A stretch of 64,000 nt of DNA, taken from the NCBI RefSeq assembly GCF_037645805.1, contig NZ_JBBEXE010000004.1, positions 1 through 64,000 of the forward strand, in the 5' to 3' direction. The notes below the pieces were generated by a model. The model made no database searches. It was given only the letters and a program-made list of their open reading frames with translations, and was not told the origin of the DNA. Origin of the DNA: Leptobacterium_A meishanense. Its GTDB lineage: Bacteria > Bacteroidota > Bacteroidia > Flavobacteriales > Flavobacteriaceae. Positions 17,870-25,744 of this stretch are shown here, piece after piece. Each line of letters starts with the position of its first letter. Positions within the stretch are counted from its first letter, which is position 1. Position numbers and translations under genes: made by a program.

Positions 17870-17899
17870 AAAACATTTTAAAATCATAAATAAATTAGT

Positions 17900-19531
17900 A
17901 TGGGAAAAGGTTTTTTTCATGTTCCTGTGGCCGTTAACGAACCTGTAAAATCGTATGCGCCCGGAACCCCCGAAAGAGAAGCTGTTTTAAAGCAATATAA
18001 AACATATTACAATGCCAAAATAGATGTGCCCATGTATATTGGCGGCGAGGAAGTACGGACTGGTAATACAAATACCATGTCGCCCCCACATGACCATCAA
18101 CATATTGTAGGGCAATACCATTTAGCAGAAAAACAACATGTGGAAAAAGCAATTGCCACTGCTTTAGAAGCCCGAAAAAAATGGGCGGCTGTATCATGGG
18201 AGCAACGTGCTTCCATTTTCATGAAAGCTGCTGAACTGATTGCAGGCCCCTACCGCGCGAAAATTAATGCAGCTACCATGCTTGCCCAGTCAAAAACGAT
18301 ACACCAGGCAGAAATTGATGCTGCTTGTGAATTGATTGATTTCCTTCGTTTCAATGTAGAATACATGTCGCAGATTTATGGAGAGCAGCCCGAGTCGAGT
18401 GAAGGGATATGGAACCGTGTGGAATACCGTCCATTAGAAGGTTTTGTATACGCCATTACCCCTTTCAACTTCACAGCGATTTCAGGGAACCTTCCGGCAA
18501 GTGCTGCCATGATGGGGAACGTTGTTGTTTGGAAACCAAGCGATAGCCAGATATTCTCAGCCAAAGTCGTAGTAGATATTTTCAAAGAAGCCGGCGTACC
18601 TGATGGGGTTATCAATGTAGTATATGGCGACCCTGTAATGATTACAGATACAGTACTGGCAAGTCCCGATTTTTCTGGTCTCCATTTCACAGGTTCTACA
18701 TTTGTATTCAAAGAATTATGGAAAAAAATAGGTGCCAATATTCATACCTATAAGACCTATCCGAAAATTGTTGGAGAAACAGGAGGGAAAGATTTTATCA
18801 TTGCACACCCTTCCTCCAACCCAAAACAAGTTGCAACTGCCATTGTCAGAGGGGCTTTTGAATTTCAAGGACAAAAATGTAGTGCGGCATCACGGGTTTA
18901 TTTACCTAAATCACTTGCTGATGAAGTATTGGGGCATGTAAAAGAAGATATAGCTTCCTTTAATAAGCCGGGCTCACCGGAGGACATGAGCAATTTTGTC
19001 ACTGCGGTAATCCACGAAGGGGCTTTTGATAAGTTAGCCAGTTATATCGATCAAGCAAAAGCAGATAAAGAAGCAGAAATTATTGCCGGTGGCAGCTATG
19101 ACAAATCCAAAGGATACTTTATAGAACCTACGGTTATTTTGACAACAGATTCGCAATATAAAACCATGACGACCGAATTGTTTGGTCCGGTAGTAACGGT
19201 TTATGTTTATGAAGATGCTGATTGGCAAAAAACGTTGGAATTGGTTGATACTACCTCGGAATATGCACTTACCGGTGCAGTGTTTTCACAAGACCGCTAT
19301 GCATTGGAAGAAGCAACAAGAGCTTTGGAAAATTGTGCCGGAAACTTCTACTTAAATGACAAACCAACAGGAGCTGTAGTAGGCCAACAACCTTTCGGTG
19401 GTGCCAGAGCCTCAGGAACGAATGACAAAGCAGGTTCTATGCAAAATTTATTGCGCTGGGTATCCCCGCGGCTCATTAAGGAAACATTTGTGCCATCAAC
19501 GGATTACCGTTATCCGTTTATGGGAGAATAG
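17900..19531 (+). CDS. pruA: L-glutamate gamma-semialdehyde dehydrogenase (P5C dehydrogenase)
   Basis: Oxidises glutamate semialdehyde to glutamate with NAD+, the second step of proline breakdown. It is an aldehyde dehydrogenase of 543 aa, the length of the stand-alone P5CDH class. Visible motifs: ITPFNFTAISGNLPASAA, LHFTGSTFVFKELW, the Glu in VGETGGKDF, the catalytic Cys in FEFQGQKCSAASR, and TTELFGPVVTVYVY. The N-terminus carries the class-specific APGTPEREAV stretch. No proline dehydrogenase is adjacent. The transcript ends at the 19559-19590 palindrome. Confidence 0.97.
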   Translation: MGKGFFHVPVAVNEPVKSYAPGTPEREAVLKQYKTYYNAKIDVPMYIGGEEVRTGNTNTMSPPHDHQHIVGQYHLAEKQHVEKAIATALEARKKWAAVSWEQRASIFMKAAELIAGPYRAKINAATMLAQSKTIHQAEIDAACELIDFLRFNVEYMSQIYGEQPESSEGIWNRVEYRPLEGFVYAITPFNFTAISGNLPASAAMMGNVVVWKPSDSQIFSAKVVVDIFKEAGVPDGVINVVYGDPVMITDTVLASPDFSGLHFTGSTFVFKELWKKIGANIHTYKTYPKIVGETGGKDFIIAHPSSNPKQVATAIVRGAFEFQGQKCSAASRVYLPKSLADEVLGHVKEDIASFNKPGSPEDMSNFVTAVIHEGAFDKLASYIDQAKADKEAEIIAGGSYDKSKGYFIEPTVILTTDSQYKTMTTELFGPVVTVYVYEDADWQKTLELVDTTSEYALTGAVFSQDRYALEEATRALENCAGNFYLNDKPTGAVVGQQPFGGARASGTNDKAGSMQNLLRWVSPRLIKETFVPSTDYRYPFMGE

Positions 19532-19558
19532 CAACTATATGTTGATTGTGTTAACAAA

Positions 19559-19590
19559 AACCCTCACAGGTTTTAAAACCTGTGAGGGTT
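19559..19590. repeat. 32-bp perfect palindrome, copy 1 (bidirectional terminator)
   Basis: AACCCTCACAGGTTTT followed by its exact reverse complement. It lies between the convergent pruA and exporter genes, so it can terminate both. Copies with the same AGGTTTTAAAACCT core occur at 24088-24119 and 29376-29413; changes in one arm are matched in the other. Confidence 0.85.
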
Positions 19591-19609
19591 GTTTATATAT
19601 AGTCATAGT

Positions 19610-21835
19610 TTATATTAATGTAGAAGAAGTTTTGGTTAATGGTTTTTTTATGTGATTTTCTACATCGAGTTCTATCCAAAAATCACTATAAAAGTTTTTT
19701 GAATTCATAAGCTGTTCGTGAGTTCCAAAATCAGATGTTTGCCTTTCTTCTATAACATATATTCTGTCTGCTATTTTTTTCAATGAATGTAACCTGTGGG
19801 AAATGAAAATAATAGCCATGTCAGATTTTAGTCTGTTCAATAAACTTAGAACGAATTTTTCTGTTTTCCGGTCCATTGCTGAGGTAAACTCATCTAATAA
19901 TAACAATTTAGGTTTTTTATAAAGTGCCCGCATTAAAGCAATAATTTGTTTTTGACCACCTGATAAATTGATGCCTTCTTCCCCTAAAACGGTAGCATAT
20001 CCTTGAGGGAGTTTTTTTATAAATTCTTCAAAGCCATAGTTTTGGATAAATTTTGTGATATTTTCAGGGGTATCTTCTTTGCCTAAAAGGATATTGTTGA
20101 TGATATTTCCATTGAAAATGGTAATTTCCTGGGGTACAACACCTAATATAGTACGCCATTCTTCCATGTCAATATCTTTTAGCGCGTGTTGTTTGTTTAT
20201 AGTAATGGAACCACTTTCATAAGGATAGAATTTCTGGAGTATTTGTCCTAAAGTACTTTTCCCGCTGCCACTTTCGCCCACAATTGCAATACATTCGTTT
20301 TTAGAAATGGAAAAATTTATATTTTTTAACAGTTGGCTCCTTCCTGCAAAACGGAACGAGAGTTTTTCCATGTTTAAGGACTCAAAGGCAGCTATTTTGG
20401 CATTTCCCGGTAATTCTTTTTCCATTGCTGCAAATTCATACATTCGGTTAAATGCCACTTTGGCTTCGTTGATAGGTATTGTAATAAGTGCTAAATTGGC
20501 TACTGAAGGCAACAAAGAGCCGGCAATGCCCAATATGGCCATTAATTCTCCCAACAACATGGTTTCATTATATACCCTTATAGCAGTATAGGTTAAGATA
20601 CCTATCAAAAATAGGACGCTAAAGATCCCTGAAAATAAGGAAAGGCGCACATTAATTTTCCCAAGGCCAAACATTTTATTTTGGTAATTTCCGTACACCA
20701 GTTGATTTATTTTTTGAAAAACAGTTTGTCGGTTATGGTTTTTTATGGTGGCAATGCCCTGCATGGAGGTAATATAGTTGCTTTCGCTATGTGCATAGCT
20801 TTGCATTACTTCCTTTTGTGCATATATAATTCGTTTGTTAAAACTATAGATCAAAAAGAAATAGAGTGGCAGGCTTATAAATGCAATGAGCCCTGTTTGC
20901 CATGAATAATAAAACAAGAATCCTAAAGAGACTATCGTGACCAATACATCAATAACCACATTGCCAATGACAGTTCTTATGACCCTTTGTACACGTTGTG
21001 TGTCATTCAGCCGGGCTACCAATTCTCCTATTTTACGGGTATCAAAGAAGGATTTAGGCAAATGCAATAAAGCGGTATAGAAACTATCGATAATCCGGTT
21101 GTTAAAATCTTTGGTTTGTCGGATTAAAAAATATTCCCGTAGGGCTGTGAAAGCAAACCTGACCATAAGTAAAAAACCGACCAAAAAGATTCCTGTTATC
21201 AATTTGTTGAAATCTTTTGAAGGTAATATATCGTCAATGAGCTTTTGTGAAAATATCGCCATTGCCATTCCTAGAATGGCAATTCCGGAACCTAATAAGA
21301 TACTAAAACCAATAAGCCGGTAATCTTCTTTTAAGAGGCTGGCAAACCATTGTTTTTTATTCTGGTTTTCAGCTTGTTCCTTTATAAAATCCTTATTAGG
21401 TATAAGGGTCAAACATGTTTGTGATTTCCATATCTGTTGTAATTTTTCTTTGGTATAGGTAACCACACCCTTAGCAGGGTCGCCAACAATAAATAAACCG
21501 TCTTTATAACCGTAACATACTATATAATGCTGCAAACGTTCATCTATAACAACATGGAGGATAACGGGTTGCTTGTGGTCTATCAAAGCTTGTATATCGG
21601 CTTCGTTCCCGGCTGCGTCAAACCCTAGTTGGCTGGCGGCTTGATACAAGCCTAAAAGGGTTGTCCCTTGTCTGGTAGTGCCACTTAGTTCCCTTAATTT
21701 TTCCAGAGAACCGTTACCACCATAATATTGTATTAATGATAGCAGACATGCTACTCCACAGTCGCTTTGACCGTGTTGTAAAATAAAGGTTTGTTTTATG
21801 TGTTTTTCAGTCAATTGTGCTTCCTTTTTTATCAA
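19610..21835 (-). CDS. Peptidase-containing ABC transporter (C39 bacteriocin-processing exporter)
   Basis: Cleaves double-glycine leaders and exports the mature peptide. The N-terminal C39 protease has QSDCGVAC with C26, His103 in LQHYIVCYGY and Asp119 in GDPAKG, so the triad is intact. Residues ~155-440 are a six-helix transmembrane domain. The ATPase has Walker A (GESGSGKST), LSGGQKQ, Walker B (LLLLDEFTS) and the switch His (FISHRLHSL). At 741 aa it is complete. It overlaps the upstream thioredoxin-like gene by 29 bp and is the last gene of the bacteriocin-like operon. No HlyD-type fusion protein or outer-membrane channel is nearby, although a Gram-negative cell would need one for full export. 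Confidence 0.93.
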   Translation of the reverse strand: MIKKEAQLTEKHIKQTFILQHGQSDCGVACLLSLIQYYGGNGSLEKLRELSGTTRQGTTLLGLYQAASQLGFDAAGNEADIQALIDHKQPVILHVVIDERLQHYIVCYGYKDGLFIVGDPAKGVVTYTKEKLQQIWKSQTCLTLIPNKDFIKEQAENQNKKQWFASLLKEDYRLIGFSILLGSGIAILGMAMAIFSQKLIDDILPSKDFNKLITGIFLVGFLLMVRFAFTALREYFLIRQTKDFNNRIIDSFYTALLHLPKSFFDTRKIGELVARLNDTQRVQRVIRTVIGNVVIDVLVTIVSLGFLFYYSWQTGLIAFISLPLYFFLIYSFNKRIIYAQKEVMQSYAHSESNYITSMQGIATIKNHNRQTVFQKINQLVYGNYQNKMFGLGKINVRLSLFSGIFSVLFLIGILTYTAIRVYNETMLLGELMAILGIAGSLLPSVANLALITIPINEAKVAFNRMYEFAAMEKELPGNAKIAAFESLNMEKLSFRFAGRSQLLKNINFSISKNECIAIVGESGSGKSTLGQILQKFYPYESGSITINKQHALKDIDMEEWRTILGVVPQEITIFNGNIINNILLGKEDTPENITKFIQNYGFEEFIKKLPQGYATVLGEEGINLSGGQKQIIALMRALYKKPKLLLLDEFTSAMDRKTEKFVLSLLNRLKSDMAIIFISHRLHSLKKIADRIYVIEERQTSDFGTHEQLMNSKNFYSDFWIELDVENHIKKPLTKTSSTLI

Positions 21836-22358
21836 TTATACTGTTTAAGGTTTTTATGATCCCTTTGGCGTTTAATTGCCCTTTATGCATTTTTATAAGG
21901 TTTTGGTCGACATCGTACATCAATGTAAAAGGAGTTGATGTAACGTTAAATTGATAAGAAAAATGATGAGTGCTATCATGTAAAAAAGTGATGTTTTTTT
22001 CGTTATTGAGGGAGTATGTCTCTGAAAAAGCCCTGATTTTTTCTATAGGCTCTGTTGATACAAAAATTAACTGTATGTTTTTAAGTTCATTTTTATTATC
22101 GCTAATGTCTTGTGCTTCATACTGGCAAAAATGGCATTCACTATTAAAGTATATAAATACCGTTGGTAAATGAGGTGCTAAGTTGTTTTTTGAGAACACG
22201 GTGTTATCCATAGTTTGGTAGCTAAACTCAGGCATGTCCCGGATACGTTCTTTAAAAGCATTTTGTTCTTTGGTTATAGAAGCTACATTATATCCCAAAA
22301 AAGAAATTAGTAGGAAAACAATACCAAATATGCCAAACTTTAAAGCTCTTTTTCTCAC
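21807..22358 (-). CDS. Membrane-anchored thioredoxin-like (TlpA/peroxiredoxin-type) protein
   Basis: One N-terminal membrane anchor (residues 8-25, FGIFGIVFLLISFLGYNV) leads to a periplasmic thioredoxin-fold domain. The active site is FIYFNSECHFCQYEA, giving a CHFC motif, and the cis-Pro loop is in NVTSTPFTLMY. Such proteins reduce, form or isomerise disulfides outside the cytoplasm. It sits inside the bacteriocin-like operon, 3 bp after the membrane-protein gene and overlapping the exporter start, so it is probably dedicated to the peptide, which has exactly two cysteines in its mature part. Whether it acts as oxidase or reductase cannot be read from the sequence. Confidence 0.82.
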   Translation of the reverse strand: MRKRALKFGIFGIVFLLISFLGYNVASITKEQNAFKERIRDMPEFSYQTMDNTVFSKNNLAPHLPTVFIYFNSECHFCQYEAQDISDNKNELKNIQLIFVSTEPIEKIRAFSETYSLNNEKNITFLHDSTHHFSYQFNVTSTPFTLMYDVDQNLIKMHKGQLNAKGIIKTLNSIIDKKGSTID

Positions 22359-22361
22359 GGG

Positions 22362-22988
22362 CTAGCTCATATTTAAAGTGAAAAACATTACGCTTATGAC
22401 CCATATAAATAACCCTATGCCATAACTGCTAGCCACAATAGAAAACCCTTTTTCTGTTTTAATTTTAAGTGTTTTGCCCAAGAGGTAAGCTAAAATTACC
22501 CAATAGGCCAGTTCAAATAGGTTGACTAGTTGAAAAGGATAAACCCACCAAACATCCAACCCTTTATACCCTATAATGCCCAATACTGAAAACGGGTAGA
22601 AATATTGCAGGTCTTCCAAGGTATAGTTTGGTTGGAAGATATAAAACCAAAGTGTTTTACATACAATGACCAATAGAAAAACAAACTCTGCCTTTACCAC
22701 AATGTTAAAAAGCTTCTTGTATTTAATTTCTTTATCAAAAAAGAAACACCCAACGTCTATAATAGCAGCGATAATTGCTATTTTTAATAATAGCAGTATA
22801 GGAAGAAAGACATAGCCTATCCATTCCCATTTTTGTTGAAAATTTAAAATATTTTCTACTTGTTCTCTCGTAAAGCGGTCAGATAAAGATTCGACCAATA
22901 AAGTATCTACGTTTAATAAATACTTTGATAATAAACCTAAAAAAATGATAGAAATTAACAAGAGTAAAAAAATATACAAACCTTTCAT
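22362..22988 (-). CDS. Polytopic membrane protein of the bacteriocin-like operon, unknown
   Basis: 208 aa with about five hydrophobic segments (start MKGLYIFLLLLISIIFLGLL; then near residues 58-80, 98-118, 155-172 and 185-205). The arrangement resembles Yip1-type membrane proteins, but no firm family was recognised. A soluble loop at residues 21-55 faces one side. It lies 24 bp after the 140-aa gene and 3 bp before the thioredoxin-like gene in the same direction. Immunity to the peptide or help in its export are the obvious guesses from context; neither is shown. Confidence 0.7.
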   Translation of the reverse strand: MKGLYIFLLLLISIIFLGLLSKYLLNVDTLLVESLSDRFTREQVENILNFQQKWEWIGYVFLPILLLLKIAIIAAIIDVGCFFFDKEIKYKKLFNIVVKAEFVFLLVIVCKTLWFYIFQPNYTLEDLQYFYPFSVLGIIGYKGLDVWWVYPFQLVNLFELAYWVILAYLLGKTLKIKTEKGFSIVASSYGIGLFIWVISVMFFTLNMS

Positions 22989-23012
22989 TCTTTTATATCA
23001 AGAGCTTATAAT

Positions 23013-23435
23013 TCATTTAGATATCTTAGTTAGCCTTAAGTAATTGTTTCTTCCAAAAATTTGCCAACCCACAATAAGCAACATCGGTAAGAATGATATC
23101 AGATACCAATAAGGGCCAATTAGCTTTAGAATCCAAAGTATGCCTCCTATAAATAGCGAGGAAAAAATTAAAATGAAAAGTCCATTTTGTATTTGGCTAG
23201 TCACTCTTACTTTATTACATTGTGGTGGTTCACTTTTAGATTTATTTAAGTGTAGTTTGTTCGAATAACACCAATCAACTTTTAGTCTAACTTCTTTATC
23301 ATCGTCTGCTATCTCAATTACTTTACTTTTATCATTTGGTTCAATGTGGTCCACAAATACACCATCAACATAAACTTTCAGAGCACGAAATCGTATCATA
23401 AAGTTGTTTTCTCTTTCGATTATCAATTTTGCCAT
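23013..23435 (-). CDS. Unknown protein with beta domain and two membrane helices, bacteriocin-like operon
   Basis: 140 aa. The first ~75 residues form a predicted beta domain (FRALKVYVDGVFVDHIEPND, VIEIADDDKEVRLKVDWC) with two cysteines. Two membrane helices follow (GLFILIFSSLFIGGILWIL and WYLISFLPMLLIVGW), then a basic tail RLTKISK. I do not recognise the family. It is the first gene after the precursor peptide, 67 bp downstream. Small proteins in this position are often immunity proteins; that is inference only. Confidence 0.7.
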   Translation of the reverse strand: MAKLIIERENNFMIRFRALKVYVDGVFVDHIEPNDKSKVIEIADDDKEVRLKVDWCYSNKLHLNKSKSEPPQCNKVRVTSQIQNGLFILIFSSLFIGGILWILKLIGPYWYLISFLPMLLIVGWQIFGRNNYLRLTKISK

Positions 23436-23502
23436 TTTATTACATTTTAAATTAATAAGGAGGGCTTTTATGATTTTTCACAAAAACCCTTTAATTAAAT
23501 AT

Positions 23503-23691
23503 TTAACAGCCTGCGGCATAAGCTACAAGTGACGCTACTCCAAGGACAACAGAAATACCGGCACCAACTCCTGACCACCAAGAAGCTGCTCCAAAAATGG
23601 TTGCGGCACCACCTAGCGCAGCTGACATTCCATCACATTCTACATCTCCCCCTTGTAAATTTTCCATTCGATTTAAATCTAATGTTTTCAT
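23503..23691 (-). CDS. Double-glycine leader bacteriocin-like precursor peptide (62 aa)
   Basis: Leader MKTLDLNRMENLQGG (15 aa) has hydrophobic residues at -12, -7 and -4 and ends in GG, the pattern cut by C39 peptidases such as the one encoded in this operon. The predicted mature peptide is 47 residues, starts DVECDGMS, is rich in Gly, Ala, Val, Ile and Trp (AASWWSGVGAG), and ends LVAYAAGC. It has only two cysteines, at mature positions 4 and 47, the last being the C-terminal residue. A disulfide between them would close the peptide end to end. It is the first gene of the leftward operon. Target and activity are unknown, and a signalling peptide is an alternative. Confidence 0.85.
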   Translation of the reverse strand: MKTLDLNRMENLQGGDVECDGMSAALGGAATIFGAASWWSGVGAGISVVLGVASLVAYAAGC

Positions 23692-24087
23692 AATAAAATA
23701 AGTTTAAGTTATACCATTCTCTATTCAGTAAGTATAAAAACTGTGAATGGCGTTAGCAGCTTCTATACTATATTAAATTAATTGTAATTTTTAATTTGTA
23801 GGTGGTGGAGGGCAATATTATGTAATATAGACCACAAATGTTATGTAGCCTTATATTTCTTTTTATAAACGTAAAAACAAATTTTAAATAATCAAAATTT
23901 TTTAAATAAAAAATGAAAAATATTTCAAAAATAATTATTTTCTTTTATGCCGCTACTTTATAAGAACGCTAGGGATCGATAAGTGGCAGAGGTTATAAAT
24001 AGGCATTTTAACAATTGATTATCAATACTATAAAGGTTTAAGTATTGTTTGTTTGGGAAAAACCATTTAACTGAATAGTGAAAAACA
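23692..24087. other. Non-coding upstream region of the bacteriocin-like operon
   Basis: About 400 bp, very AT-rich, with no convincing ORF on either strand. A possible leader hairpin lies near 23714-23747 (CCATTC ... GAATGG). One minus-strand TAnnTTTG match is at 23936-23943. The region ends at the 24088 palindrome. An unusually long 5' leader or an unrecognised small RNA could be here; nothing more specific is visible. Confidence 0.5.
23936..23943 (-). promoter_or_regulatory. Possible -7 box (TATTTTTG) for the bacteriocin-like operon
   Basis: The only TAnnTTTG match on this strand in the gap. It lies about 245 bp before the precursor start in extremely AT-rich DNA, so chance occurrence is quite possible. 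Confidence 0.3.
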
Positions 24088-24119
24088 AACCTTCACAGGT
24101 TTTAAAACCTGTGAAGGTT
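24088..24119. repeat. 32-bp perfect palindrome, copy 2
   Basis: AACCTTCACAGGTTTT and its reverse complement, followed on the minus strand by a T-rich run. It differs from copy 1 by one base per arm (CCC to CCT), and the change is compensated. It lies 31 bp beyond the stop of the leftward 62-aa gene, as a terminator would. Confidence 0.85.
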
Positions 24120-24149
24120 CTGCTAAAAATTTAACTCTGAGTAATTCAA

Positions 24150-24338
24150 TTATTCAGAATTCTTTTTCTGATCTCTAATAGTGACAATCATCGCTAAAAT
24201 GAGAAATATATTAGATGATATCTGCATCCAAAACCTTAAGTCCATTTCTTCTGAAGTGAATAAAACATTTAGAATGTTAAAGGTTATCAGTAGTAAACTT
24301 GCAGCAATTAATAGTAATGGAAGGTTCTTTTTATTCAT
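24150..24338 (-). CDS. Small two-helix membrane protein (62 aa), unknown
   Basis: MNKKNLPLLLIAASLLLITFNIL forms one helix, WMQISSNIFLILAMIVTI a second, and the end RDQKKNSE is charged. The topology is clear, the family is not recognised. It starts 20 bp after a 55-aa ORF on the same strand, and a canonical -7 box (24424-24431) lies 86 bp upstream inside that ORF. Such pairs of a small soluble and a small membrane protein are common next to accessory islands; the function is unknown. Confidence 0.6.
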   Translation of the reverse strand: MNKKNLPLLLIAASLLLITFNILNVLFTSEEMDLRFWMQISSNIFLILAMIVTIRDQKKNSE

Positions 24339-24358
24339 TTGAGTTTTTTAAGGGGTAA

Positions 24359-24526
24359 TTATTTATTCAGAAGATTAGTAATCTTTGGCGTGAAGTTTGA
24401 AAATCTCCCTTTATCTGATATGACAAAAGTAAGATTACATTGTTTTTTTAATTCCAAAAGCTTTTTATATATCAAATTGAGGCCTTTAAAAACCTTTTCT
24501 CTAATTAGATTACCCTTTTTAGTCAT
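24359..24526 (-). CDS. 55-aa basic protein, unknown
   Basis: An ORF from ATG at 24526 to TAA at 24359. The product is MTKKGNLIREKVFKGLNLIY, then KKLLELKKQCNLTFVISDKG, then RFSNFTPKITNLLNK. The composition (amphipathic helix then strands, strongly basic) looks coded rather than random. It shows a loose likeness to the MADS-box pattern (KK-x2-EL-x3-C, then a strand, then a G-R/K-x3-F turn), which could be chance. A promoter-like TACTTTTG lies inside it, so it could instead be non-coding leader of the 62-aa gene. A perfect inverted repeat is 79 bp upstream. Confidence 0.45.
   Translation of the reverse strand: MTKKGNLIREKVFKGLNLIYKKLLELKKQCNLTFVISDKGRFSNFTPKITNLLNK
24424..24431 (-). promoter_or_regulatory. 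-7 box match (TACTTTTG) upstream of the 62-aa membrane protein
   Basis: Perfect TAnnTTTG on the minus strand, 86 bp before the ATG at 24338 and inside the 55-aa ORF. Confidence 0.35.
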
Positions 24527-24604
24527 CTTAGATTTTATCCTTTATAGCTTTAAAAGTACAAATATTTTTATATCGACTTCATTATCAGCATATCCTTCAG
24601 TTAT

Positions 24605-24629
24605 CAACTCAAAATGTAATTTTGAGTTG
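24605..24629. repeat. Perfect 11-bp inverted repeat, possible operator or hairpin
   Basis: CAACTCAAAAT and ATTTTGAGTTG around a 3-nt loop, 79 bp upstream of the 55-aa ORF and about 190 bp beyond the stop of the leftward lipoprotein gene. There is no T-run on either side, so operator or leader structure is as likely as terminator. The rest of 24527-24819 shows no gene. Confidence 0.5.
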
Positions 24630-24819
24630 TCGAAGAACGTCCAATAATTGCAAATAGGAATATATAATTTGAATAGGTTTTGTAATCTAACAGAACACCT
24701 GCGGATAATCACCAATTTTGGAATGTCGTGGCCGTCTTTCTATGGCATAAAGATAATTTATTTAATGAAATGTGATTTAGCGTGTAATTGTATTATTCAA
24801 TTGTAAAGGAGGCGAACTT

Positions 24820-25674
24820 TTATTCACATTCTTCCTTTATAATTGGATACATATCCAATGCTTGTTCGTTCACATAACGATGATCCTTGCTTGTACCATT
24901 ACCAAACTGAATTACATCACCATATAAATTATGCATTATTATGGAACCTATATCTTCATTGTGAATGGATTGATATTTAATGGTTATCCGATTGAAAAGT
25001 TTACTCATAGAGACAATCCGGTAAGGATCACTCCCACTCCAAAAATCAATTGAATTAGCGTCAATAGTAATGCCAATAGGAGCTTCCATACATGGTTCGT
25101 AAATAGCTTCTTTTCCATCTAGCTCACTTATTTGATACCAAGTGGTGGGTATCCGTTTCATTATTTCTTCAGCATCTGTACAGGGTTTCATTTCAAAGTT
25201 TTCTACATCTTCTATTTTTACAATAGGAGTAGTTTCTTTTGAACCCATCATAGCAAAATCCCAAAGAAGGTCATTTGTGTTTTTAGAAAAAATAAAAGTA
25301 TTTTCTATGTCTTCTTTCGAGGTGATATAAATGTCGCCATCTTTTTCCTTTACAGCATGAATGGAAAAAGACTCGTCCAACCAATAAATATCCCAATACC
25401 CTGACTCCTCTGCAACTTCTGTAATCTTAACATCATATGGATTGTAGCTGCAAGATTCTTCATAAAAGAGATTAGTGCCGTCTTTTCGTAGTGTGTAATA
25501 TATTCCCTCCAGTTTCTTTACCAGTTCTATGGCTTCTGTTGTAAGGGCGTTATCTAAGTTACTTTCTACTTCAATAGGGTTAGAAACTTCTTTTCCACCC
25601 TTGTTGGTGTTAGTATTTGAGTTACGGCAACCAATAAATATTAACAGTATGGTAAATACTAATAGAGTTCTCAT
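24820..25674 (-). CDS. Lipoprotein of unknown function (284 aa)
   Basis: A lipoprotein signal (LLVFTILLIFIGC) gives an N-terminal lipidated Cys followed by a polar linker rich in Asn and Thr. The mature protein is acidic, with Cys pairs (YEESCSYNPYD; MKPCTDAEE; YEPCMEAP). The end, MYPIIKEECE, is also cysteine-containing. No family was recognised. It is alone between the pnp terminator and a 293-bp gap. Localisation to the inner or outer membrane, facing the periplasm, is expected from the lipobox. Confidence 0.7.
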   Translation of the reverse strand: MRTLLVFTILLIFIGCRNSNTNTNKGGKEVSNPIEVESNLDNALTTEAIELVKKLEGIYYTLRKDGTNLFYEESCSYNPYDVKITEVAEESGYWDIYWLDESFSIHAVKEKDGDIYITSKEDIENTFIFSKNTNDLLWDFAMMGSKETTPIVKIEDVENFEMKPCTDAEEIMKRIPTTWYQISELDGKEAIYEPCMEAPIGITIDANSIDFWSGSDPYRIVSMSKLFNRITIKYQSIHNEDIGSIIMHNLYGDVIQFGNGTSKDHRYVNEQALDMYPIIKEECE

Positions 25675-25697
25675 ATCAAAAACAGATTAAGTATAAT

Positions 25698-25731
25698 AAT
25701 ACAAAAAGCACCTTTTGGTGCTTTTTGTATT
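25698..25731 (-). terminator. Rho-independent terminator of pnp
   Basis: AATACAAAAAGCACC and GGTGCTTTTTGTATT form a perfect 15-bp stem around TTTT, 14 bp beyond the pnp stop, with a T-rich 3' arm. Confidence 0.88.
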
Positions 25732-25744
25732 AAATAGAAAGAAA

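Noticed and set aside
19610..21835. Exporter as part of a complete type I secretion system
   Set aside because: No HlyD-type fusion protein or TolC-type channel gene lies in the window, so only the inner-membrane part can be claimed.
24339..24647. Rightward 102-aa ORF in the gap beyond the small membrane gene
   Set aside because: It is antisense to the better 55-aa ORF, has a composition typical of AT-rich non-coding DNA (many Phe, Leu, Ser, Ile), and has no promoter or neighbour supporting it.
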